Of a stretch of DNA of 64,000 nucleotides, positions 24,631-53,899 are shown piece by piece; position 1 is the stretch's first letter; each line of letters starts with the position of its first letter. A program made the position numbers and the translations under genes. A model generated the notes under the pieces. The model was not told the origin of the DNA. It did not search any database and worked only from the letters and a program-made list of their open reading frames with translations. The stretch is from Clytia hemisphaerica (taxonomy: Eukaryota; Cnidaria; Hydrozoa; Leptothecata; Clytiidae). Where the stretch lies: assembly GCA_902728285.1 (NCBI GenBank), contig CACVBU010000463.1:496001-560000 (forward strand), given 5' to 3'.

Positions 24631-25363
24631 TACCGTGAGAGGTCTTAAATCCGACACCACTGCCTAATTCCGACCCCCCAAATTGCAAATAACTGTTATT
24701 ACCTTTTATTCTGGATCAGTTGCTCATGTTTAAAACAATAATGGCGATAACAGTTTTGTAATAAAAGTGACTTGTGCGGGAAAAATACGAAACAACTTGC
24801 GCTGGTTTCCATCAAGAAACAAACAGACTAAATTGCAAAAATGGCGCGAAGTTGAAAAAAGGGCGGATGCGGTAGCACTTAATTTGAATAACAAACATCG
24901 AATCAATGAGGCGGCAACTATCAACGCCCTCTTTACCACCCATAATTCCGGATGATTATTTACGGAAGGCCCGCAATCAAGCCAAGTGCCAGTGTAAAGT
25001 AATAAAAACCAGGCTGGATTACGTAACGTTTCAAAATGAACACGCTCGTACACAGACCTCTTTTATCTGTTTGTATTTTCGTGTGCTTTGGAAAATCAAA
25101 ACATCTCATTACTTTTTATGATGCTGTTACTACTGTTGTCATTTATAAGGTTGTGCATATTGCAATAAAAAAGTATGTTTTGTATAAGAAGCAATTATTG
25201 TTATTTGGTTCAATTGTTTCAGTGTATCAAATCTCTCAGTTTAGTTGACACTTTGGTATCTTCGTTGCGTCACAGCGAAAGGTTTGTTTTTATTTCAGTT
25301 TGTATCTTTGAAAGACCCCATCGGATTTAGGCAGTGGTGTCGGATTTAGGACCTCTCACGGTA
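24631..25363. mobile_element. Inverted-repeat element with TACCGTGAGAGGTC termini
   Basis: TACCGTGAGAGGTCTTAAAT then CCGACACCACTGCCTAA at the left pairs with TTAGGCAGTGGTGTCGGATT then TAGGACCTCTCACGGTA at the right. A third copy of the right end, with the same orientation, is at 25710-25754 (CCACTCACGGTA). Open frames inside match nothing I know. Confidence 0.75.
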
Positions 25364-27230
25364 TAGTATGGTCTAATGGGTGAAATTGCACCAAATTTGT
25401 ACCATGTCCCGTCCGTCACACTCAATTTTCAAGTTTGTTTAAATGACCTTTTTTTTTTCTAAAAGGTACCTCATACAAAACATAATTTCTTATTACAAAA
25501 TTGTTAACGTTTTAAACACGAATAACAAATTCAGAATAATTAGAGGTAATTATTTTTACAACTCACACTTTTTTGATCACATTTAAATTTAATTGACATC
25601 TTGGCATTATAGTAATCTTGTTAAGTGTTTTCTTGCAATAGTTTATTGTTCAACTTGGAGAGGGAATGTTTGTAAACTTATATTTTTTTCATAGCAGTTA
25701 TTTGGGGGGGGTCCGATTTAGGCAGGGCTGTCGGATTTAGGACCACTCACGGTAGTATATAATATGTCTAGTTACTGGAATGAATAACCGAAAACAAAAT
25801 TTTTCTCTTAATATGAAGTTTCATGCCGTATTGTGATGTGCTAATTTTCCTGATAAAAAAGAGGAAATAGTTAGAATAAGTCAACAGTTCTGGAACTAAA
25901 ACAGTGCTAAATTACATAATGAAACAGAATTTTCAGAAAACATAAATATCAGGGCTTTTAATCAAACTGGCTTGGTCCAGAAGTTTGGACTAGAGTAGTT
26001 ATAATCAGACAAATTGGCAAAAAGCTCTTTTTAGTTTACACTTCATTTGAGATAAAATATGCATAATCTAATACTTGTCTTAGATTTCAATCCATGACTA
26101 ATATATTAAGCTGCATTGAAAAGCAATTTTTACCGTCCAGTATGACATATTTTTCAAATTCTGACACTTTTTCCAGAAGAAAATCTAAAATACTAAAAAA
26201 TATTCCCATAAAGTTTGACTTCATGAAAAGAAAACTGGCTATGATCAGGTAACTTCATTCTAGATTTGAAGGACTCGTTATAAGCTTTCAAAAAAACCAA
26301 AAGTTTGCTATATTTCAGTTGATCAATAAAAAATTAGAAAATGAAACCTTGTTGGTTGCGGACATAACTTTTTGTCAAATTTACTTTAAAATCAGCAATA
26401 AACATTAAACTGAGTAATTATTTGGCTTTTAATACTTTGCTGTACTTGAACCAAAACTTGATCATTGAAATTTGTTGTCTTGAAAGGTCTTTGTAACTAT
26501 GATTTCCTGAAAATTGAAGAGAATCCAATCATATATCCTTTTTTGTCATATAATCTAATTTTAAAAGTTAAATTTTGAGCTTGACATTAACACTGTTGTA
26601 CATCTTCATAATCAGTAAATATGATTTTTCCTTGAAAAGCCACTCAACCTTTTCAATAGAATGGGTTAAATGGGTAATAATGCTTTGCTGCGGACATAAC
26701 TTTTTTTTTTCCAGGGTAGAACCATAGAACATTTTACATCATTTATTTAAAAATTTGGAGTGCCTTTTTCTGTTACCAAAATTTAAGGAATATTTGAGAC
26801 TAAATCAATATAAACCAAAAGATTTGGTTTGGTTTGATTTCAGTTATTACATGTTTTTCTTTAAAAAGAACAAAAGAAGACTCAACAATGATATTAAAAC
26901 TTTCTAATATTTCTAATAGAAGAACAACCCTAGAGAACACAAAAGATTGAAAAAAGCAAGTAAATGCATGGTACTTACAAATGTAACTCTTTAGTATTGT
27001 CAAGGTGTTAGCATAACTGCTTAAAAGGGTTAGAAATCTGATAAATACTTTAAATAGTTATGTCCGCAACATACAATTTGCTACAGAATATGACTCTGTT
27101 TTGAACTATTGGAGCAATTCTAACTAGTCTGTAAGTGAATGTGTAGTAGATTATGTTGTGTGAAAACTACACAATGAATTTAATATGCAAATTAATGCAT
27201 GATTTATTATTTATTCAAGCTCACAGGTTC
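25364..27230. other. Very AT-rich stretch, no gene seen
   Basis: Holds an extra element end at 25710-25754 and three copies of a TTGCGGACATAACTTTTT word, direct at about 26356 and 26692 and inverted at 27058 (GTTATGTCCGCAAC). These may mark another degenerate inverted-repeat element of about 0.7 kb. No exon-like sequence on either strand. Confidence 0.5.
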
Positions 27231-27279
27231 AGAACCATCATTTTCAAAGAAAAAAAAGTTTATTTTTTTCTTGAGCTAA

Positions 27280-28200
27280 GTTAAGCTAAGTTAAGTTAAG
27301 CTTCTTATAAAAAGAAAAGGGGTATATCATGATAAAAACCCATTTCCCTTCAAAAATACAGGAACTGAATTTTCTCTAAAAATACAGAAGAATATTTTCC
27401 TTGGAAAATACAGATGAATAGAAATATTTAGGGAAAATGCTTCTGAACAGGATGAATATTAAATCACTAAAAGGCTCAGTGACTCTTACTATACAAAGAA
27501 ATTTGAGGCTGAAATTCTCTGAAAAAAATAAAGAATATCCAGGCTTTGAGCTAAGTTAAGCTTCTGGTAAAAAGAAAAGGTGTGCATCATTATAATTAAA
27601 ACCCATTTTCCTTCAATAATACAGGAACTGAATTTTCTCTAAATGCAGAAGAATATTTTCCTTGGAAAATACAGATGAATAGAAATATTTTGGGAAATTG
27701 CCTCTGAACAGGATAAAATAATAGTAAATCACTAAGGCTCAGTGACTCTTACTAAACAAAGAAATTCGAGGCTGAAATTCTCTAAAAAAAATAGGGAATA
27801 TCCAGGCTTTGAGCTAAGTTAAGCTTCTGGTAAAAAGAAAAGGTATTATCATAATAAAAACCGATTTTCCTTCAAAAATACAGGAAATGAATTTTCTCTA
27901 AATACGTACTAGTTATCTAGTGAGTGCAATACGAGAAATATTTTAAGGGTTCCGAGATTTTTCCTTATTATTTTTCCGAGCCTTTAGACGAGTAAAAATA
28001 TCTGTAAAATCTCGGAACGAGTAATATCGAGGCTTTGAGTTAAGTTAAGCTTCTGATAAAAAGAAAATGTGTATATCATAATAATAAAAACCCATTTTCC
28101 TTCAAAAATACAGGAAATGAATTTCCTCTAAAATACAAAAGAATACTTTCCTTTGAAAATAGGGATGAAAAGAAATATTTTAGGAAATTGCTCAAGTTAA
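27280..28200 (+). repeat. Tandem repeat, unit about 230-260 bp, about four copies
   Basis: Each unit begins CTTTGAGCTAAGTTAAGCTTC and includes TAAAAAGAAAAGG, AAACCCATTTTCCTTCAAAA, TACAGGAACTGAATTTTCTCT and GAATATTTTCCTTGGAAAATA. Unit starts are near 27280, 27543, 27806 and 28030. The third unit is interrupted at about 27905-28025 by unrelated sequence with its own hairpin (CTCGGAACGAG-like). Confidence 0.75.
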
Positions 28201-28494
28201 CCTCTCGTCTATCGCCTGTGTTTATTGCCAATCACTAGCAACTCAAAATGAATGTCTTGAGAAAAGTGAATGTTTGGAGTTAGAGAAGATTGGATCAGAT
28301 CGGTGACTGAGAAGTCCAAAAGACTCTCTAAGTGAGTATGGCCATGAACTTTGAGAAAGATTGACAATCAGTGGCAATGAAAAGAGAAATTATGGGCCTA
28401 ATTTACAAAGAAAAGAAAACTAATTTTGAATCGAATCACTGAAGGGTTTGGACCATTTCAAAAAATTATCTTAGAATTGAATTAAGTCTTTCTC

Positions 28495-28750
28495 TCTCCA
28501 GCCCCACTGGAAAGATTGACAAAGATTTCTCCCCAGTGGGAAAATACCTTAGAAATTTAGCCCCACTTAGAAATTAACTTTTATTTCATCCCCATTCGAA
28601 ATTCATTGTTTAAAAATAGCACTTTAAAACCATTGCCACTTAAATTTTCAACCTTGGAACAAAGGAATTTCTATCCCCATTGAGATTTCAATAGGAGTTT
28701 ATATCCCCACTGAGAAAAAAAAGTTCCACCGAGGCTGTGAGACAGGGGTA
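28495..28750. repeat. CCCCACTGGG-type inverted-repeat element, copy 1
   Basis: Contains repeated CCCCACT/CCCCAGTGGG/CCCCATT words spaced by AAATT-rich sequence, and ends GAGGCTGTGAGACAGGGGTAC. The copy at 50815-51110 is in the opposite orientation and a relative is at 55592-55865. Located upstream of STK33. Confidence 0.6.
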
Positions 28751-29599
28751 CTTCGATTATTTAAGCAAATTTTTTGCTTAATTCGATTATTTAAGCGAAT
28801 ATTTTTGAGAAGATCCCTTAATGTGAGTTACCAGAATTTATGCGGAAATGTTTTATTCAAACTGTACTAGACCTTTTTAAATTGTCTCAGAGTATGTCTG
28901 AAAGTTAGTAAATCTGGATACCCAGGTTAGATTTTTTGGTATGCAGCAACTGATTTGCAATATATATTCTGCATTGCTAAGGATTTGCAATGTTTTGTGC
29001 TAGAAAGTGTCTCATTGTTTGATTAAAACAATTAGTAAATTGAAACCAATCAAAATGGAAATCCAAAGTTTTGGAATTGAAGAAACTTGTTCGATCACTA
29101 TTTTTTTTAAATTCTCGTTCTAACAGGGTCCCAAATATTTACCAAGCATTCATATCTGATAGGGTTCACCTTTGAAACTCCAACGTCATGTCTCCGTTGG
29201 CCATCAAGATCAAGGTGCTCCCCTCTGGGATTGAACCAATGTGTCTTTTTCTTATCATAGATCACTATTTCTCTGTGTAATAGGGCCTTTATAAATAATT
29301 CTAGATTTGAAAGTATCTTGTATACTAATAAGGCCCTGAATTTCAGCCTGAACGTCTTTTAACCATTTTATTTTAATTAGACTTGGCTTGATTTTTCCAC
29401 CAGTTAAGACATTTATTAGAGGTTTGAGAGTATAAAAAATTTGTTTGAACTCGAAATATATTCTTTTTTTTCTCACAACTGTGTTAATATACTTTATTAA
29501 GTATTTTAAAGTATTATAAATGTTACATTCTTCATCATTCATATATTTTTTATGATCAGGTTTAAGCTTTTCTTACAAATTTATGTTTTCTCTTTTCAG

Positions 29600-29718
29600 C
29601 TAAAAATGAAAATCAACTTCATAAAAGTCAAGATCTAAGATGTTATGCTGCTTGACTTGAGAAAATCTGATTTGTTGTGACATACCATCTGGGAATGTCT
29701 AATTGTGTTTAATGGGAA
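29600..29718 (+). other. Probable 5'UTR part of the first STK33 coding exon
   Basis: A good acceptor (TTTTCTCTTTTCAG) at 29599 precedes the STK33 start by 119 bp, with no acceptor between. This suggests the start codon exon begins here and that an upstream non-coding exon exists. A ten-codon upstream frame starts at about 29606. Confidence 0.5.
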
Positions 29719-48118
<18,400 letters not shown>

Positions 48119-49550
48119 CCCGAAGGAGGTATGAAATATTCAAATCGTTTTTATGGATGGAATGCAAAATGATTATACGTAGGTGACAGGTGGTGGAAAA
48201 ATCATTTTTAATAAAAGATATCGCTCTGCACTGTTCCGGGTACTGCGACCTCTATATACCCTTTTAAACCCTATAGGGTTTAAAAGCTCCGATCGAAAAT
48301 TTTGCCTGGCCGAGATCGAGAAACTGTGTTTCGACCGAGAAGGGGTAATAGAACGAATCTTCTACTTTCAGAGGGAAACAGTTCCAGGGGACAAAGCCTA
48401 GCCTAACGCATGTAAAACCTTATAGAGGATTTACCAGATTTGTTTAGGGCTTTGACATGCTATGGTTTGCGATTACGCTTGTATGCCGATGTTCAACAGT
48501 TTTTTTCACGATCCCCTTGATCGAAAGAGTGCGCGTACACCAAAAAGTATATTTTAGATATATAGAAAAATTAATTAATATAAAAACGAGTGTGTATAGA
48601 ATTGAATTATTATTTTTGTTTTTATTTTTTTGACTATTGAACTTAAATTAAACCATTTCTTGTTAGGTATTGTTTTTCCCATTTTTCTCCTTTTTGTATG
48701 AGTTTGTATATAGAAGTATCAGTTTGAGTAAAGAAATAGCTTGAATGACCCAAAAAAATCACATCTATTAAAATTTTATTTTGAAATTATAGACCGATAA
48801 ACAAAGGTGAAAAATAAATTGTTCATAAATCTCATAACATAACACATAACCGGGTCCTTTTAAGCTTATAATTAAGATCGGCGTTTGATTGGTGCGGCGA
48901 CTATTTGCTTTCCAATCAAGCCAATCACCGTGCTTTCCAGCCCGTTTAATGTTCATCAGTGACTGACGACCTTTAAAGCGAATGCATGTCGTATGCGAGA
49001 TAAACATGATCCGTTCGGATAATTTATTTTTTACTAGACTGTGAAAGCTTGTTGATGTATATCAAATCATCAATGTAAGGAAACAAGAGTATCAAACTGT
49101 TAATGGAAGATTTTCATTCAACCTCTGGTTTTCATCTTTTTCTTATTCCAGTAATTGTCTATTTTTCGAAAGTTTTCCACCAATGACATTCTTATTCTAA
49201 CTCCCCCCGCCCTGCCCGCTTATTAAGCTTTCAGAAATTTTCCACCCACCCCGCTTAATCCGAATCCCCCGTTTATTAGGTACCCGAGAGTAAGTCCTGC
49301 GAACTATTTCAAAAATCGCCTGTTCATTTCTTATTGCAAAGATAAGGTAGGTAGTTGAAAAAAAGATTTTCTTATTTTATATTTTTTTAAGCCTCAAATC
49401 AATAGCCAATGAATGAAAATCTTTGGAAGTAGTATTGTTTGTTAGTCTATAGAGAACTTGTATTTTTATGTTGATTTGAAAAATTTTTAGAAAAGAGAAG
49501 AAAAGTGCTAGGCGGGTGTTATACTTTTTGAGATCATGGAATTTTTTACG
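48119..49550. other. Region between convergent STK33 and the unknown minus-strand gene; no gene seen
   Basis: Contains a candidate STK33 poly(A) signal at 48210-48215 and a CCCGCTTATTAAGC/CCCGTTTATTAGGTACCCGAG stretch at 49210-49290 whose last words (TTATTAGGTACCCGAGAGTA) recur at 36459. No exon-like sequence. Confidence 0.45.
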
Positions 49551-49561
49551 TCAGGGCATAG

Positions 49562-49935
49562 CTACACGTTTTTTTTTTTATTAGAACCCAATTTATAAGA
49601 ACATTTAGGCTGAAATTCGTCGAAAATTTAAGAACATCGTAAGAACATGCCCAGCCTCAGTTTGGAAAAAAATGACAAGAAACTACAATTTTTCTTCTTT
49701 TCAAGCAGTTTTAACCCAACTTAGGCATGGATTTTCTAAAATCGAGAGTCAAATATTGTCCAAATTGTACCAATTTTATATGCTCTTTATTTTGCATGAT
49801 ATTGTCGATTTCGAGTAGTCTGAAAAATTAAGAACGCATTTAAGAACATTTAAGGCTGAAAATTGCTAAAAAAAATAAGCACATCCAGGCTCAGCCAAAT
49901 TTTAAGTGTTCTAATAAAAAAAAAACGTGTATCAG
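49562..49935. mobile_element. TACACG..TTAGAAC TIR element, copy 3
   Basis: Left CTACACGTTTTTTTTTTTAT then TAGAAC; right GTTCTAATAAAAAAAAAACG then TGTAT. Interior has AAGAACATTTAGGCTGAAAT and a second TTAAGAACATTTAAGGCTG copy. Lies just downstream of the unknown minus-strand gene. Confidence 0.68.
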
Positions 49936-50013
49936 GCCGTACAACGCCATGGAAAGAAGAAAACAAGAAAGTCGTGAGAATTTTGGTTCAGTTTTTTCTG
50001 GACTTGTTTTATT

Positions 50014-53000
50014 TCAACCGCGGAAAAAATTGACATTCCATCCAAAGAAATCATGTTTACGTCCAGTCTGTACTGCATCGCTCAAATTGGGTATAATCTC
50101 TTTATAATCTTTTAAAAATCGATGATGTGCGTCTGTCTTGAAGCCACGTTCATATTGGCTTTCAGATATCTTTCCAACGGGAGGGTTGATTGTATCCTCA
50201 CTGTTTATGAATTTACCTGGATGTGGTGTTTTTCTTCGTTTCAAGATTCGTTCACTTTTCATTTTCTTTTCAAAATTTTCACTGGACGGTTTGACCATGA
50301 TCGTACTTACCATAATAGGAACTTTACCTTTACATCGGCAAAAACCTTCATCCTTGGCCTCACTTTCTTTGAAATCTTTATGATCAATGAATTGCGGTCT
50401 CAGGCAATATTTTGGTAGCTTCAACATTGGGTAATTTAATTGGTTATTGCTTATATTTAACTCCCCCGGTGGCCAGTACGCTTTTGGAACAATCCCTTTT
50501 TTCTTTGATATGCTTTTCTTCTCTTTGTCTTTATTGTATGGTTGGGAATCGTTGATTTTCAGTCCACATAATTTACATGTCCGAACGCAGATTTTAATTC
50601 GGACATTATGTCTTTGTTTATGTTTATTTGGTTTTAATTTGATTTGTTCGTGTTCATGTGCTTGGTTATATGTTGTAGTACCTTGGTGACATTGGTGTAG
50701 ATTGGTCAATGCTTGTTTTGTCTTCTCTTGTAACTTCTAAAAGTGGAAACAATGGACTTTTTTACAGTGTGTATTTAAACCACAGAATGTTATTACTGGA
50801 TTTTCTCTTGTCCCGTTAGACAGGGGTGTCTCACAGCCCCGGTGTAACTTTTTTCTACAGCGAGGATAAAAATTTCAATTGAAATCCTAATGGGGATAAA
50901 AATTCTATTGTTCCAAGGTTAAAAAATCTAGTGGGGATTGTTTTAGAGTGTGATTTCTAAACAATGAATTTCGAATGGGGATGAAATTAAAGTCAATTTG
51001 TCAGTGGGGCTGAAATTCTATGGTATTTTTTTTACCGGAGACGAAATTTTTGCCAAATTTTCCAGTGGGGCTGAAGCCCCAGCGGGGTCTGTGACACAGG
51101 GGTGTCCTTAGGCAGAAATCCTTAAACAGTCTCACGTTCAAATCTCCATAACTTGAATTTTTAAACATAGAGATGTGTTTGTAAATTAATATATTGGTTA
51201 TATCTATACAATCTATGAAACTCCGAAACAAACTTATTTGTTACATGTCTTCAGAAACAAATTATGTATTTGATAACTCAAGAAGGGCACTGTTCATTTG
51301 TTTAAAACTGATATGTCATTTATTCCATACTTGTTGTAATACAACATAGGTTAAGTTATTAGTATTGGAAGGATTTTACTACAGCTTTTATTTAAAAAAC
51401 ACAGCTCGAGTTGTGTTAAAAGTTCTCCTCTCTACAGGCATCTTAATAATTAGATTAGGATGGATGCAACAGAATATAATATGTGTGTATTATACTTACA
51501 AATTGTGTCGGGTACTTGATTGACGTTGTTTCTGTTCGGAAGGAGGAAAAAAGATTATAGTTTTTGTATGAAAATCATACATGATCAAGCGATTGATACA
51601 AAATTGTTGATCCATGCCCAGTTCGTAATTTTGCTGACGTCATCAATTATGTGCTTTTTGATACAGCAGGATGGAATAGTGTCAGCACCGCGACAACCTA
51701 CTTGGGTTAGGTATGGGTGTGGTCGGGTATCAAGAAGGCTTGGGAACGGGTCATTATCAGTTAGGGTCAGGGTTGGAGCTCGAGACAAGCCCTCGTTTCC
51801 AATTTTAGATGCTACTTTAAGTAATTCCGATCTGCTATAGATGGAATAATAGGTTTTAAATTTCTGATCACTTGTAACCTTACCTGACACGAGGCAAATT
51901 TTTTTTAAAGAACAGAAAAAGGTTTTTCAGCAATGATTGGACAAGCGAACCATGCTTAGAATATAGATCAGTGGTTTCAAAGTCATACCTGCATCAATAA
52001 GATCAACTCCGTTTGTCGGGAACAATTGAAACTTGCATCGATGCGATTGGTACTTGTTGCAAAACTCTCTGGGATAAGGCTCGCATATGTATTTCTCACT
52101 GAAAAAAAAAAATAGATTTGAACTGAAGTTTTCCCTTTATTAGTTCATGATATTCATAACAAATCTCTTACATGTGACCTTTCAAGAACATTGGACATCT
52201 GCCACTTGTAATTTCATTCTAAATAGACGATATGTTAAGGATATTTTCAGTCATTCGTCAATCGCAAACATTAGTAAGCCTGTTTGAGAGAGCTTGTGTT
52301 TGGGTCGCTACTGTATCATTGACATTTCAGACTAGAATGTTAGAAATCGTTTCAATGCGTTGTATGTCAAATCCACTCTACAAGAATATTAGCCGCGCGG
52401 GAAAAGACATTAGATGAGGCTTTGCCGATGTCTGTTATAGGCTAGTGTGAAGAGATAAAGAATAAATTGTATTCCACTTACTGGACTTCAGCTGATTGAA
52501 AAGGTTTCGGCACAATCTGATCACTGTATCTACATTTACTGAGCATTAAACCAGTTACGCTGTATGGTTGTTGACTTGTATCGCTAAAAAGAAAGAGAAG
52601 AGGAGGTTTGACCAACTAAGACACAACACTCAACTATCAACGATGGAGCTAAAAGTTTTTGGAGTGTCAGCCAAATTGTCAAGTCGATATGAGAAAATTT
52701 CCCTTTGATAATGGTGTATTATGGATCTATCGATTTTCTTGTTGTAATTTTCCTTTAATGAGAAATTTAGAAAGATTTGTGTAAAATATGAAGTATAGAA
52801 TTATTACAGGTTGTCAATGCGATTTCCAAGATGTCTATGTGAGACTACCACTTTGCAATCGTCTGGTCCATTGACCAAATGTGATGGTTTGAAATTACTG
52901 TATGCAAGTTCCTCCTTGATCGTCTGCTTGGTGTCTTGTCCCCATAGTTTCTGTTCTCTCCCACTTTTCGCATGGTAGCTAGAGTTATTAGAAGCAAGCA

Positions 53001-53542
53001 AGATAATGTAGTTTTTTTAAGGTAAAAAAAGTACCCCTGTTAAGGAAGAAGCATACAAAACTTTGCAGATCTTGGGTAGATTAAAGGACATAAAATGTTT
53101 TTTTACAAATTGCTTAAACCGAATTTTTGAACAAGGTAAAAGCAAAAAAAAGTTAAACAAAGAAGGCCTTTTGGAGCTACTTCTTCTAAGTATTTCTCAG
53201 AAGAATGAAGAAACTCCATTCCAAATTTTTACAACGGTGACAAGAGAGCATATACATGTAGTGTTGAAATCTCGTAGCTCATCAAAATCGTTATTGCGAA
53301 CTGAACATTCATTCATTTATCCCTAAGCTCGTGCGCTTTTCAGCTCCTTATAAACGATGTAAAGTATCCTTTACATACCCTATGGTTGGTAAAGTTTCTC
53401 GTTTAAATCTTCCTGGTGTTATCAAATTTGTTGAAATGAAGGTTGGAGAGATGGGTTGTTCTATTACTGGTCTTTTACAGTGAATGGGTGGTTGAATGGG
53501 TGCGCAGCGGGTTGCTGCGATGGTGGTTGTGGGAGGTGACAT
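50014..53542 (-). CDS. Unrecognised 444-residue spliced protein, minus strand
   Basis: Seven exons on the minus strand: 53542-53379, 52978-52808, 52583-52482, 52204-52172, 52098-51989, 51531-51500 and 50736-50014. Phases agree throughout (1335 nt). The start is an ATG preceded by ACA. Exon 4 needs an acceptor at ACAAG|TGG; the stronger-looking acceptor 13 bp upstream (TTTAG|AATG) would introduce a stop, so this junction is the weak point. No signal peptide or membrane segment. The protein is basic with scattered cysteines (CPMFLKGH, CEPYPREFCNKY..HRC, CKLCGLK, GFCRCKGK) that might bind zinc, a lysine-rich middle (KDKEKKSISKKKG) and a conserved-looking C-terminus (YERGFKTDAHHRFLKDYKEI). I do not recognise the family. 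An AATAAA directly abuts the TGA stop (50008-50013). The gene converges on STK33 and diverges from the polycystin-like gene. Confidence 0.72.
50815..51110. repeat. CCCCACTGGG-type inverted-repeat element, copy 2
   Basis: Left GACAGGGGTGTCTCACAGCCCC; right GGGGTCTGTGACACAGGGGTGTCC. The interior has CTAGTGGGGATTG, CAGTGGGGCTGAAATTC and CAGTGGGGCTGAAGCCCC words. It lies in the intron between exons 6 and 7 of the unknown gene. Opposite orientation to 28495-28750. Confidence 0.72.
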
Positions 53543-53893
53543 TGTTGCGGGCGGCTGTGATGTTTTGCCGCACTTGATCCGGAGAAGTTATCGAATGGTT
53601 TTTGACTTTATAGAGTTTTTTTTTATTTGACGTCAGTTTTTTATGTGTCACGTCACAATTTTTGAATTTTTGAAAGTAAATTGTCATGTCATCACAGTGC
53701 ATGTTTTTTTTATCTCTAAATTTGTAAATTGACAGAAACTATTCTTTTACACAATAGATAGGCTAACTTCTCACAAATTTTCCGTGAGGGAAGTGTGTCC
53801 AGTTTGGACTAATCAGATTTTTGACTTATTCTCTATATACTTGCAGTGCAACGATCATAACCCGCCGGTGGTTGAATGGGTGCGCAGCGGGTC
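53480..53893 (+). repeat. 25-bp direct repeat spaced about 390 bp
   Basis: GTGGTTGAATGGGTGCGCAGC then GGGT occurs at about 53489 and 53868. The first copy lies within exon 1 of the unknown minus-strand gene, so on that strand it is coding. The interval holds nothing recognisable. Confidence 0.6.
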
Positions 53894-53899
53894 ATTTTG

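Noticed and set aside
24767..25248. Three overlapping plus-strand frames inside the TACCGTGAGAGG element
   Set aside because: No homology to any transposase I know and no conserved motif; probably incidental.
50122..50689. Plus-strand frames of 80-98 codons
   Set aside because: Antisense shadows of the last exon of the minus-strand unknown gene.
53063..53326. 87-codon plus-strand frame (ILGRLKDIKCFFTNCLNR..)
   Set aside because: Looks somewhat protein-like, but it lies within the first intron of the minus-strand gene, has no recognised motif and no supporting exon. Could be a retroelement scrap.
53343..53440. Plus-strand reading APYKRCKVSFTYPMV after a TTTTCAG
   Set aside because: The same DNA encodes exon 1 of the minus-strand gene, whose phase matches the next exon exactly; the plus frame is the shadow.
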